Shown here piece by piece: positions 9,493 to 15,696 of a stretch of 24,494 nt of DNA. How positions within the stretch are numbered: position 1 is the first letter of the stretch; each line of letters opens with the position of its first letter. The notes under the pieces are model-generated. The model was given only the letters and a program-made list of their open reading frames with translations, did not search any database and was not told the origin of the DNA. Made by a program: the position numbers and the translations under genes. The stretch is from Candidatus Omnitrophota bacterium (lineage in GTDB: Bacteria > Omnitrophota > Gorgyraeia > B26-G9): assembly GCA_022013205.1 (NCBI GenBank), contig JAKLQT010000063.1, positions 1 through 24,494 on the forward strand, read 5' to 3'.

Positions 9493-9519
9493 ATATTCGG
9501 AAGTCGGACTTCTGAATAT
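9493..9519. promoter_or_regulatory. Imperfect palindrome in the leader of the giant gene
   Basis: ATATTCGGAAGT, a CGG spacer and ACTTCTGAATAT form 12-bp arms with one mismatch. The element lies between the two candidate start codons (9523 and 9484) and ends 8 nt upstream of the preferred start. Near that start I see no good Shine-Dalgarno sequence. It could be an operator, or an RNA hairpin that limits ribosome access. Confidence 0.45.
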
Positions 9520-9572
9520 TCATTATTTAGATTTTTTGTTGCAATTCCCCAATGCGGCCTTACACTATTGTC

Positions 9573-9602
9573 ATTATATGTAACTTACAAGTGTTATCGC
9601 CA
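9573..9602 (-). promoter_or_regulatory. Putative promoter of the giant gene/PorV-OmpA unit
   Basis: On the minus strand a perfect TATAAT (9578 to 9573) lies 18-19 bp downstream of a TTGGCGA-like -35 (about 9602-9596), pointing at the giant gene. The predicted leader would be about 80 nt and would include the palindrome at 9493-9519. The 28-bp repeat at 9613-9640 lies just upstream of the -35, where an activator site would be. Confidence 0.4.
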
Positions 9603-9612
9603 ATTACTTTGT

Positions 9613-9640
9613 AACAAAAGAACGAAACTGTTGTATTTTT
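9613..9640. repeat. 28-bp direct repeat, right copy
   Basis: This is the second copy of the AACAAAAGAAC...TGTTGTATTTTT element (see 743-770), differing at two positions. The two copies bracket the complete giant gene and PorV-OmpA gene, 8.9 kb apart, in direct orientation. It also sits directly upstream of the predicted promoter of that unit, so an att-like and a regulatory reading are both possible. Confidence 0.6.
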
Positions 9641-9745
9641 ACTTTTTTAGAAGTGATTTATTGGAATAGCAAGCTACTAAAAATAAACAGATTTTTATAT
9701 TTCAAATTTTGATTTTCTATATTACCTTTATTATTACCCTTATTT

Positions 9746-10795
9746 TTACATATTACCCTTTTTAATCCAAGGGGCTCCAGGACCTTTGCCGATAGATTTT
9801 AAATTTCCTTTAGCACTAAGGTCCTTTAACACCCGCCGTATCATGTCGTGGCTTACATTTGGGCAAGCGCGTTTAAGATCGGCTAAGGTAAATTTTCCTT
9901 CAAAAGATTTTATTGCGCTTAAAATCAAGGTTGTCTTTGCCCCGCGCGCGAATCGAACCGGCTCGGCTCTGCTTTCAAACTCACCATACGCTCGCCTGAC
10001 TATCGAAAGCAGGTAATTAAGCCATGGAATAATGTCATGCTTCCCCTCATGCCAATGCTTTGAGCTTTCAAGAAGTACTCTGTAATAATCCTCACGGGTT
10101 TCTTCAATAAGCTTTTCAAGACTTATATATCTGCCAACTTCTATGCCGTGCTGATAGAGCGCAAGTAAAGTCAAAAGACGGGCGACTCTGCCGTTTCCAT
10201 CCCGGAAAGGATGAATACAAAGAAAATCCAACACAAGCATCGGGATAGCAAGTAGCGAGGGAACATGCTCCTGATTTATAGCGTGCCTATATAACAGGCA
10301 AAGCTCCTCAACAGCTTTTGGGGTATCTTTATATAAAACCGGTTTAAATCTGATGAACGGCGGCACGCCCGGTTTGATTTCAATTATTTCATTATTCACA
10401 CGCTTAAACTGCCCCGCATCTCCTGAACCTTCCTGAATTATGAAATGAAATTTTTTTAACAATTCGGGAGTTATGGAAAGTTCAGAGTAATTTGTATGTA
10501 TCAGGTTTAACGCTTTGCGATAGCCCTGTACTTCTTCTTCTGATCGGTTTTTTGGCCGGACATTTCCAAGAACAAGGGGGGTAAGACGGTCCGGCCGGAT
10601 TGTAATACCTTCTATTCGATTAGAGGACTCGGCACTCTGGACCAAAGCCATGTCCCTCATACTTTTTAAAAGTTGCGGAGTCTGTCGCGAATAAAGTTCC
10701 TGGCGGCCTTTGCTTTGAGCAATATCCGTCATAAGCCATACAGACCCCGCCGGTATAGGAAAATTTTTTAATTTTTCATTGCGAAACGATATCAT
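9746..10795 (-). CDS. Fic-domain protein adenylyltransferase, class II
   Basis: The 349-residue Fic protein would transfer a nucleotide monophosphate, usually AMP, to hydroxyl side chains of target proteins. The core motif HPFRDGNGR is complete (His195 to Arg203). An inhibitory motif SNRIEG (Ser58, Glu62, Gly63) lies N-terminal to the core, the class II arrangement in which the glutamate blocks productive ATP binding. The N-terminal region resembles Fic/DOC_N, and the C-terminal 70 or so residues look like a winged helix (TLADLKRACPNVSHDMIRRVLKDLSAKGNL), as in many stand-alone bacterial Fic proteins. The gene is monocistronic with its own TATAAT box and no visible FicA/antitoxin partner beside it. 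Start ATG 10795. Target proteins cannot be read from sequence. Confidence 0.93.
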   Translation of the reverse strand: MISFRNEKLKNFPIPAGSVWLMTDIAQSKGRQELYSRQTPQLLKSMRDMALVQSAESSNRIEGITIRPDRLTPLVLGNVRPKNRSEEEVQGYRKALNLIHTNYSELSITPELLKKFHFIIQEGSGDAGQFKRVNNEIIEIKPGVPPFIRFKPVLYKDTPKAVEELCLLYRHAINQEHVPSLLAIPMLVLDFLCIHPFRDGNGRVARLLTLLALYQHGIEVGRYISLEKLIEETREDYYRVLLESSKHWHEGKHDIIPWLNYLLSIVRRAYGEFESRAEPVRFARGAKTTLILSAIKSFEGKFTLADLKRACPNVSHDMIRRVLKDLSAKGNLKSIGKGPGAPWIKKGNM

Positions 10796-10830
10796 AAAAC
10801 ACTCTTGTTTATTGGATATTTTTCAAGTCT

Positions 10831-10836
10831 ATTATA
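10831..10836 (-). promoter_or_regulatory. -10 element of the fic promoter
   Basis: The minus strand reads ACTGTATAATAGAC, a consensus -10, about 35 nt upstream of the fic start codon. The -35 is weak; an AT-rich tract (TGTAAAAAAACTG) separates the -10 from a possible TAGTGG. Expected leader length is under 30 nt. Confidence 0.45.
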
Positions 10837-10984
10837 CAGTTTTTTTACACAACCACTAGTTTTTTAAATTACTTAAATATTTCCTTCCGCTTTTTTTTCG
10901 TTATCAGTTTGTTCCATAATTTCCCCCGTTCACTTTTGATACCAGAAACTAAACCCCTGTTATAAATAACTTATAAATTAAAAT

Positions 10985-11026
10985 ATCGTTATAAACGATC
11001 TAATACCGTTATATCTATAACCGTTA
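10985..11026. repeat. Iterated (A/C)CGTTAT motifs with one perfect palindrome
   Basis: ATCGTT-ATA-AACGAT (10985-10999) is a perfect 6+3+6 palindrome. It is followed by ACCGTTATA near 11005 and AACCGTTA near 11019, so CGTTA cores recur at 10987, 11007 and 11022. This looks like a cluster of protein-binding sites in the gap between the fic gene and the small basic protein gene. The binding partner is unknown. The rest of 10860-11060 is AT-rich with no open frame I can support. Confidence 0.4.
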
Positions 11027-11062
11027 CTCTACAACCCTGTTTCTCATAGATAAACACTGGTA

Positions 11063-11143
11063 CGAAACCCCATACTTCTCTGGTTTTGAGCGACCGAAAC
11101 CCCATACTTCTCTGGTTTTGAGCGACCGAAACATCATACTTCT
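11063..11143. repeat. 32-bp tandem repeat, 2.5 copies
   Basis: A unit starting CGAAACCCCATACTTCTCTG occupies 11063-11094 and 11095-11126 without a base change. A partial third copy (CGAAACATCATACTTCT) occupies 11127-11143. The units abut with no spacer, so it is not a CRISPR. It lies in noncoding DNA beyond the 3' end of the small basic protein gene. Confidence 0.75.
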
Positions 11144-11202
11144 AAGGCAACACTATTATGATTTTGTTGTATTTATGGATTTTATGACATCTCTAAGGTG
11201 TC

Positions 11203-11338
11203 TTATTTTCTTTTTCGCCGTTTTCTATCCGGAGCTTGCGTTAATGCGGAAGCGGCAACTGATTTTGTGTTTTTCGAAGTTTTGAGACTTCTTAATAATT
11301 TTGATGCTTTTGTTGCAACCCTTTTTGAGGTTCTTTGT
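11203..11338 (-). other. Open +1-frame extension coding a lysine-rich tail
   Basis: Just past the stop codon of the small protein at 11339, the +1 frame is open for about 45 codons to a TAA at 11203-11205. It would encode a very basic segment (TSKRVATKASKLLRSLKTSK, then ...APDRKRRKRK). There is no ATG, GTG or TTG in that frame to start it independently. The join would lie at a run of six T's (LFF codons), so loss of one T would fuse the two frames. It may be a frameshifted C-terminus, or chance openness in A-rich DNA. Confidence 0.4.
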
Positions 11339-11725
11339 TTATTTAAAAAATAGCGTTTTTGATATGTCTCTATGAATTAAAGCAGACGCTATTTGACCGG
11401 GACTTACATTAATTCCATCCTTCCGCTTAAAATATTCAGACATCTTTTTAAGCTTAATCCAATCTTCTGGAAAGAGGGGTATTTTATTTCGTTTCTTTAC
11501 AGTTCCTGCCAATGCGGGGCGACCGCCGGTAGAACGCAATCTGCCTATAAAAAACTGCCGCAAAGAAAATAAAGAGATCGGTCCTTGTTTTGTATCAATC
11601 TTAATTCCTACTTTTTCCGCGCCCAAAGCCTTAGCAACAACATCAGGCTTAACCAGTTTTTGAGTTGGCCCTATAACTTTAATTAGTTTTTGAGTTGGCC
11701 CTGTAACTTTAATTATCTTTGCCAT
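11339..11725 (-). CDS. Small basic protein of unknown function with duplicated N-terminus
   Basis: The protein has 128 residues. The start at ATG 11725 is favoured by a strong GAGGTGG ribosome-binding site 5 nt upstream; an upstream GTG at 11734 is less likely. The N-terminus contains two copies of IKV.GPTQKL, the result of a 30-bp tandem duplication at about 11658-11717. The C-terminal half (GRPALAGTVKKRNKIPL, then a helical EDWIKLKKMSEYF and VSPGQIASALIHRDI) is basic and could be a small DNA-binding domain, but I do not recognise the family. It lies 27 nt downstream of the truncated gene fragment 11753-12097, so the two were probably an operon before the insertion sequence arrived. It may be missing a basic C-terminal tail (see 11203-11338). 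Confidence 0.55.
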   Translation of the reverse strand: MAKIIKVTGPTQKLIKVIGPTQKLVKPDVVAKALGAEKVGIKIDTKQGPISLFSLRQFFIGRLRSTGGRPALAGTVKKRNKIPLFPEDWIKLKKMSEYFKRKDGINVSPGQIASALIHRDISKTLFFK

Positions 11726-11752
11726 TTTATCCACCTCTTTTTTTAAACTTTG

Positions 11753-12097
11753 TTAATGGTCGTATTTGGAAATTCTAAAAAAAGAACCGTCAAATTCAAA
11801 TGCTACTTCGCCTTGATTGGTTTCTTTGCCAAATCTATGTAAAAATTTTCTAAGTACACTTAAATTGTTTCCAAAATGAGCTTCATAAATGTGTGTAGAT
11901 ATTAGTGTAGTTTTTTCCCAAACTATATCCTCATCTTTTAATTTTTCAATACTTTCAATATCTTTTTTTAACCAAGTGCCATCCGCTGGAGGCATTGTAG
12001 TTGTTCCACCGCCAATAATCGTAAGCAATTTTTTAGCATCCTTGATCCATTTTTGGATATTTTTTACATTTTTACCGGTTTTATCTTTGTGAGGAAT
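11753..12097 (-). pseudogene. 3' fragment of an unidentified gene cut by the insertion sequence
   Basis: The frame is open from the edge of the insertion sequence (codon ATT at 12097) for 114 codons to a stop at 11753. It begins IPHKDKTGKNVKNIQKW and runs through KKLLTIIGGGTTTMPPADGTW to GEVAFEFDGSFFRISKYDH. A TTG at 12028 is the first possible start inside the fragment, but coding quality extends upstream of it to the IS edge. The 5' part of the gene is therefore missing rather than merely unannotated. The GGGTTTMPPADGTW segment is distinctive but I cannot name the family. No continuation exists on the other side of the insertion. Confidence 0.6.
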
Positions 12098-13371
12098 ATC
12101 ACAGCTGTCCCGTTAAACTGGAAACAGATACGGTTGCTCTTGACACTTAATCCTGTCAAGCCTTTCTTCGTTTAAATTCAGCAAATCAATCAGTGAACCC
12201 CTCTCCATCAACATTTCCCGCACCATCCTATGCAAATAGAATATTGAGGGCTTATATCTCGTCTGATATTTGATATACGCCAACAACAAATAATAACACA
12301 TGGCAGTCCATACTTGAATAAGAACGGCGTTTATTGATGTGCCCAGAAATGTTTTTATCTTCAGGTTCTGTTTTATCCATTTAAAAAACACTTCTATCTG
12401 CCATCTTGCTTTATAAATGCGCGCTATTGTTTCGGCGGCAAGTTTGAAATTATTGGTCAAAAATTCAAATATTTTATCGGTTTCAGAATCATAATATCTT
12501 ATAAGCCTAAGTTTATCAGGATACTCTTTTAAAGTATAAAAGCTGGAAAGAGTTATATGTTCATCGGAAAGAACTCCCGTGCGTAAAGGAACATCATGCT
12601 GTCCAACAACCCCGTATTTCAGGTTCTCTTTAGCTCGCGTGACAAAAAAGGCATTATTGATATCTATACGACGGAACCACGAGAAATCCATATAACCTTT
12701 GTCAAAGCAATATATGCTGTCCGGAACAATATTAAAAAATTTTTTCGCCACTGTTAAATCATGGCATTTGCCGTTTGTTGCTGCCACGAAACACGGCAGA
12801 TTGCCTGAGTAATCCAACTGGCAGTGAAGCTTTAAGGCACCTTTGGCCGCCCTAAACTTTGCCCAAGGAAAAGACTCAAGGCAGAGATTTATCGTTGTGG
12901 CATCAAAGGCATAAAGCGGATTTTTGAATTTAAATTTGTGTTTCGGCGTTATGCTTTTACATCTATCCAATAAATTGTAAAACAGGCGTTCAAAAACTCT
13001 GTAATCGCGCTTTTTATTGGCTTGAGCAAGCGTTGAACGCTTAACGCTGTTTGAAAGACCAAGATGATACATTCTTGAGCCCTGCGCCGCAAGGCCGTTT
13101 TGTATGTCGCGAAGACTTTGTTTGCCGCTGGCTTGAGCGTAAAGCATCGTGGAAAACTGATTCCAAGTGGTAAAAGTCTTGACATACTTGTCGGTGTCAA
13201 GGGCTAAAACCTGTTTTTCAAAATGATGTCTGGGGATAAGAGTTAGAAGTTGATGCATAATTGTGTTATAATGGGACATAGGGAATCCTCCGTTGGTAAA
13301 TGGTTTCTTTGTTAAAAATAATTTTACCATAACGGAGAGGTTCCCTCAAATTTTAACGGGACAGATGTGAT
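12098..13371 (-). mobile_element. IS4-superfamily insertion sequence, about 1,274 bp
   Basis: Terminal inverted repeats are ATCACAGCTGTCCCGTTAAA at the left (12098-12117) and, on the complementary strand, ATCACATCTGTCCCGTTAAA at the right (13352-13371), 19 of 20 identical. They enclose one transposase gene, whose stop codon overlaps the left repeat. No direct target duplication is seen: the left flank ends TGAGGAAT and the right flank begins AAATTGAT. The element looks complete and potentially active, but its two flanks do not belong together. Confidence 0.85.
12113..13279 (-). CDS. IS4-family DDE transposase
   Basis: The protein has 388 residues. I start it at ATG 13279 (MSHYNTIMHQLL) because GGAGGATTCCCT precedes it with ideal Shine-Dalgarno spacing; the frame itself is open to 13330. 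The N-terminal 75 residues (HHFEKQVLALDTDKYVKTFT, WNQFSTMLYAQ) resemble the DUF4372 domain typical of many IS4 relatives. The DDE catalytic residues are visible: Asp in YAFDATTI, Asp in YCFDKGYMDF, and the Y-x2-R-x3-E-x6-K signature in YKARWQIEVFFKWIKQNLK. The gene is intact, with no frameshift. It catalyses cut-and-paste movement of the element bounded at 12098-13371. Confidence 0.93.
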   Translation of the reverse strand: MSHYNTIMHQLLTLIPRHHFEKQVLALDTDKYVKTFTTWNQFSTMLYAQASGKQSLRDIQNGLAAQGSRMYHLGLSNSVKRSTLAQANKKRDYRVFERLFYNLLDRCKSITPKHKFKFKNPLYAFDATTINLCLESFPWAKFRAAKGALKLHCQLDYSGNLPCFVAATNGKCHDLTVAKKFFNIVPDSIYCFDKGYMDFSWFRRIDINNAFFVTRAKENLKYGVVGQHDVPLRTGVLSDEHITLSSFYTLKEYPDKLRLIRYYDSETDKIFEFLTNNFKLAAETIARIYKARWQIEVFFKWIKQNLKIKTFLGTSINAVLIQVWTAMCYYLLLAYIKYQTRYKPSIFYLHRMVREMLMERGSLIDLLNLNEERLDRIKCQEQPYLFPV

Positions 13372-13374
13372 AAA

Positions 13375-14475
13375 TTGATACAAGTGACTCCGCCGCGAGA
13401 AAGGATTTCTATAAGCTGTTTTAAAGCGTGTTGCGGTCTTGGAAAATATTCTGAAGCTTTTAAAATAGCGGAAGGTTTGCTTTCCCAAAAAAAGGTTAAT
13501 AGCAGTGTGAGTGCATTTTATAATCCATGGATTAACGAAAGGCTTGCGCCACAATCATTTTGGAGAAAACAGTTTTTGATATTGTCGAACACTGAAGTTA
13601 AAGGGAAGTATAAAATCTGGAAAGTTTTTTATTTAATGATGCTGAAAGAAATGATAGGCGATAGAAGTTTGATTCAAGTTAAAGGAAGTTGTCGTCAATT
13701 TAAGGGGCGTTATAGGTGGATGAGGTTTGCGAGAGCTTGCTATCTGTTCGTATGTGATTTGAAACAGGCGCTAAAAGAATTACGAATTATCATTGATTGT
13801 ATGCCACATGATGAGATTGTGCGGTGTAAAAATGGTGAAGGTTTGATATGCGTTGGAAAAGTCGTAGAGGGATTAAAACAATTTGAAATCGCGATTAGTA
13901 TGAACGAGGGCATGAAGGGTAATATAGAAGCATGGAAAGGCGAAATGTATCTTATGATGGGAGAATATAAGAAAGCTCTTAAAAGCCTTGAAATTGCTGT
14001 TCAGCTAAACGCCCCGTTAGCTTTGTGCTGGCGAGGCGCAGCTCTTTTTAAATCAGGGCATATTCAAGAGGGGCTTAAAGATTTAAGGCATGTTGTTAAA
14101 AAATTTCCAAAAGATCGTGAAGCCAGGGTGTGGATGGCGGAAATTTTAAGAACATTGGGTAAGTTTAATGAATCGTTTGAACATTTGAATTTTATACTTA
14201 AAAGCAGTCCGGATTATGATTTCGCATTCTTTAATCGAGCGCTTTTATATTATGAAACAGGTGATTATACAAGCATGCTGGAGGATTTCTCCAGAATTGA
14301 TATTAAGTTAAAGAGTGTTATTTTGGACAGATTGAAAATTAAGCCAATAACAAAGTTTAGCCATGGTCAGATATATAAAATACTGAAAGGCGGATTGGAA
14401 ATGGCAAAGGGCAATCGCAGGCATGAAAAGTATTTTTTGCGGATTCAATTTCCAGTGTATACGAATATTGGTTGA
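13375..14475 (+). CDS. TPR-repeat protein, 5' end lost at the insertion sequence
   Basis: The frame is open from the last bases of the IS (GTG ATA AAT TTG) and the first usable start outside it is TTG 13375, with no ribosome-binding site. About 366 residues follow. The protein consists of tetratricopeptide-type helical hairpins: GKYSEAFKIAEGLL near the N-terminus, then a run at about 165-300 (GEYKKALKSLEIAVQL, GHIQEGLKDLRHVVKKFP, GKFNESFEHLNFILKSSPDYDFAFFNRALLYYETGDY). TPR arrays mediate protein-protein contacts. The first residues are already mid-helix in style, so I read this as the C-terminal part of a longer gene truncated by rearrangement. A divergent segment (SCRQFKGRYRWMRFARACYLF) breaks the array. 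It precedes the carbamate kinase gene by 65 nt. Confidence 0.75.
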   Translation: MIQVTPPRERISISCFKACCGLGKYSEAFKIAEGLLSQKKVNSSVSAFYNPWINERLAPQSFWRKQFLILSNTEVKGKYKIWKVFYLMMLKEMIGDRSLIQVKGSCRQFKGRYRWMRFARACYLFVCDLKQALKELRIIIDCMPHDEIVRCKNGEGLICVGKVVEGLKQFEIAISMNEGMKGNIEAWKGEMYLMMGEYKKALKSLEIAVQLNAPLALCWRGAALFKSGHIQEGLKDLRHVVKKFPKDREARVWMAEILRTLGKFNESFEHLNFILKSSPDYDFAFFNRALLYYETGDYTSMLEDFSRIDIKLKSVILDRLKIKPITKFSHGQIYKILKGGLEMAKGNRRHEKYFLRIQFPVYTNIG

Positions 14476-14540
14476 CATGGGTTTTATGACCAATCGCAAG
14501 GATCAAACTAATCTAAATATGAAGGTAAGGGAATTTGAAA

Positions 14541-15626
14541 ATGAAGAGAGTTAAAATATTCGCTTTCGGCGGAAACGAAGTTTCCCCGACAGGCATTAAA
14601 GATGAAAAAACCGGTAAAGTTATAAATCCCGATATCGCGATGCAATGGCGGAGAACAAAAAAAACTTGTGAATTTGTGGCCGATATAATAAAAAGCCATC
14701 CTGAAGACGCTTATATTATTACTCACGGCAATGGCCCGCAGGTAGGCAATGTTCTTTTGAGGGCGGAATATTCAAGGCCTATCTTGCCTTCATTGCCGCT
14801 TGATGTATGCGGCGCCGATACTCAAGGGGCCATGGGTTATATGATGGGACAGCTCCTGACAAATGAACTTAAATTGAGGGGAATTAATAAAATAGCGGCT
14901 GAAACGGTTACGCAAGTTCTTGTAGATGCCGATGACCCCGATTTTACAAATCCTTCAAAGTTTATAGGCCAGTCATATACCAAAGACGAGGCCGCCCGAA
15001 GAAAAGAACAGAATGGCTGGGACATTAAATTGTATAAGAGAGACGGAGCGGGCAATGAAATATGGCGCAGAGTTGTGCCTTCTCCCGTTCCCAAAACCAT
15101 TATTGAAATAAATGTTATTGAGAAGAATATGGAAGGCGGGATCATCCCCATTTGCGTCGGCGGCGGCGGAGTTCCCGTAGTTGAAATAAAACAGGAGAAC
15201 GGGGTTTATAATTCCAACTACGGCATTAGTTATTATCATTCGGAAGATGATGTAAAATTGCTTAAGGGTGTTGAGGCTGTTATAGATAAGGACCTTGCAT
15301 CGGCTCTATTGGGTAAATTGCTTTTAGAAAAGGCTAAAGATAGAGGCGAAGAAATAGAAATTTCTCTTACGATATTTACCGGCGAGGACGGCGCGAAATT
15401 AAATTATCAAAAACCCAATCAGGCGGATTTAAGAAAATTGAGTTTGGCTGAGCTTGAAAAAATTTACCTCTCCGTTCCGTGTCCCTTTCCCGCCGGCAGT
15501 ATGGGGCCCAAAATAAAAGCGATTATAGAGTTTTTGCGTTTTGGCGGCAATATCGCTTATATAGCAAAAACCGATTTATTTGAGGAAACTCTTAAGGGAG
15601 AAGCCGGCACTACGGTTATAAAATAA
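14541..15626 (+). CDS. arcC: Carbamate kinase
   Basis: The 361-residue enzyme interconverts carbamoyl phosphate + ADP and carbamate + ATP, in catabolism the last, energy-yielding step. Signatures present: AFGGNEVSP near the N-terminus, THGNGPQVG, GADTQGAMGY, KFIGQSY, RRVVPSPVPK, GGGGVPVV, VIDKDLAS, FTGEDGA and a C-terminal FPAGSMGPKIKA. It is about 50 residues longer than arginine-deiminase carbamate kinases, with extra sequence near IYLSVPCP and the C-terminus. I use ATG 14541, with AAGGTAAGGG upstream, rather than an in-frame TTG at 14535. No arginine deiminase or ornithine carbamoyltransferase is adjacent. The neighbours are a radical SAM protein and PLP enzymes, so the source of carbamoyl phosphate is open. 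Confidence 0.93.
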   Translation: MKRVKIFAFGGNEVSPTGIKDEKTGKVINPDIAMQWRRTKKTCEFVADIIKSHPEDAYIITHGNGPQVGNVLLRAEYSRPILPSLPLDVCGADTQGAMGYMMGQLLTNELKLRGINKIAAETVTQVLVDADDPDFTNPSKFIGQSYTKDEAARRKEQNGWDIKLYKRDGAGNEIWRRVVPSPVPKTIIEINVIEKNMEGGIIPICVGGGGVPVVEIKQENGVYNSNYGISYYHSEDDVKLLKGVEAVIDKDLASALLGKLLLEKAKDRGEEIEISLTIFTGEDGAKLNYQKPNQADLRKLSLAELEKIYLSVPCPFPAGSMGPKIKAIIEFLRFGGNIAYIAKTDLFEETLKGEAGTTVIK

Positions 15627-15696
15627 ATTCCCGCTGTGGCATTGCAGAGCCTTATCGCGGAGAACTTTATTCAAAGCGGCAAATGTAATTAAGAAA

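Noticed and set aside
9700..9760. Degenerate GGGTAATA repeats after the fic stop codon as a functional element
   Set aside because: Simple AT-rich degeneracy with stop codons in all frames and no consistent unit length.
11063..11143. Possible CRISPR array
   Set aside because: The 32-bp units abut with no spacers, there are only 2.5 copies, and no cas gene is present.
13324..13554. Minus-strand 76-residue frame crossing the right end of the insertion sequence
   Set aside because: It spans the IS border and lies antisense to the TPR gene frame, which has much better coding quality.
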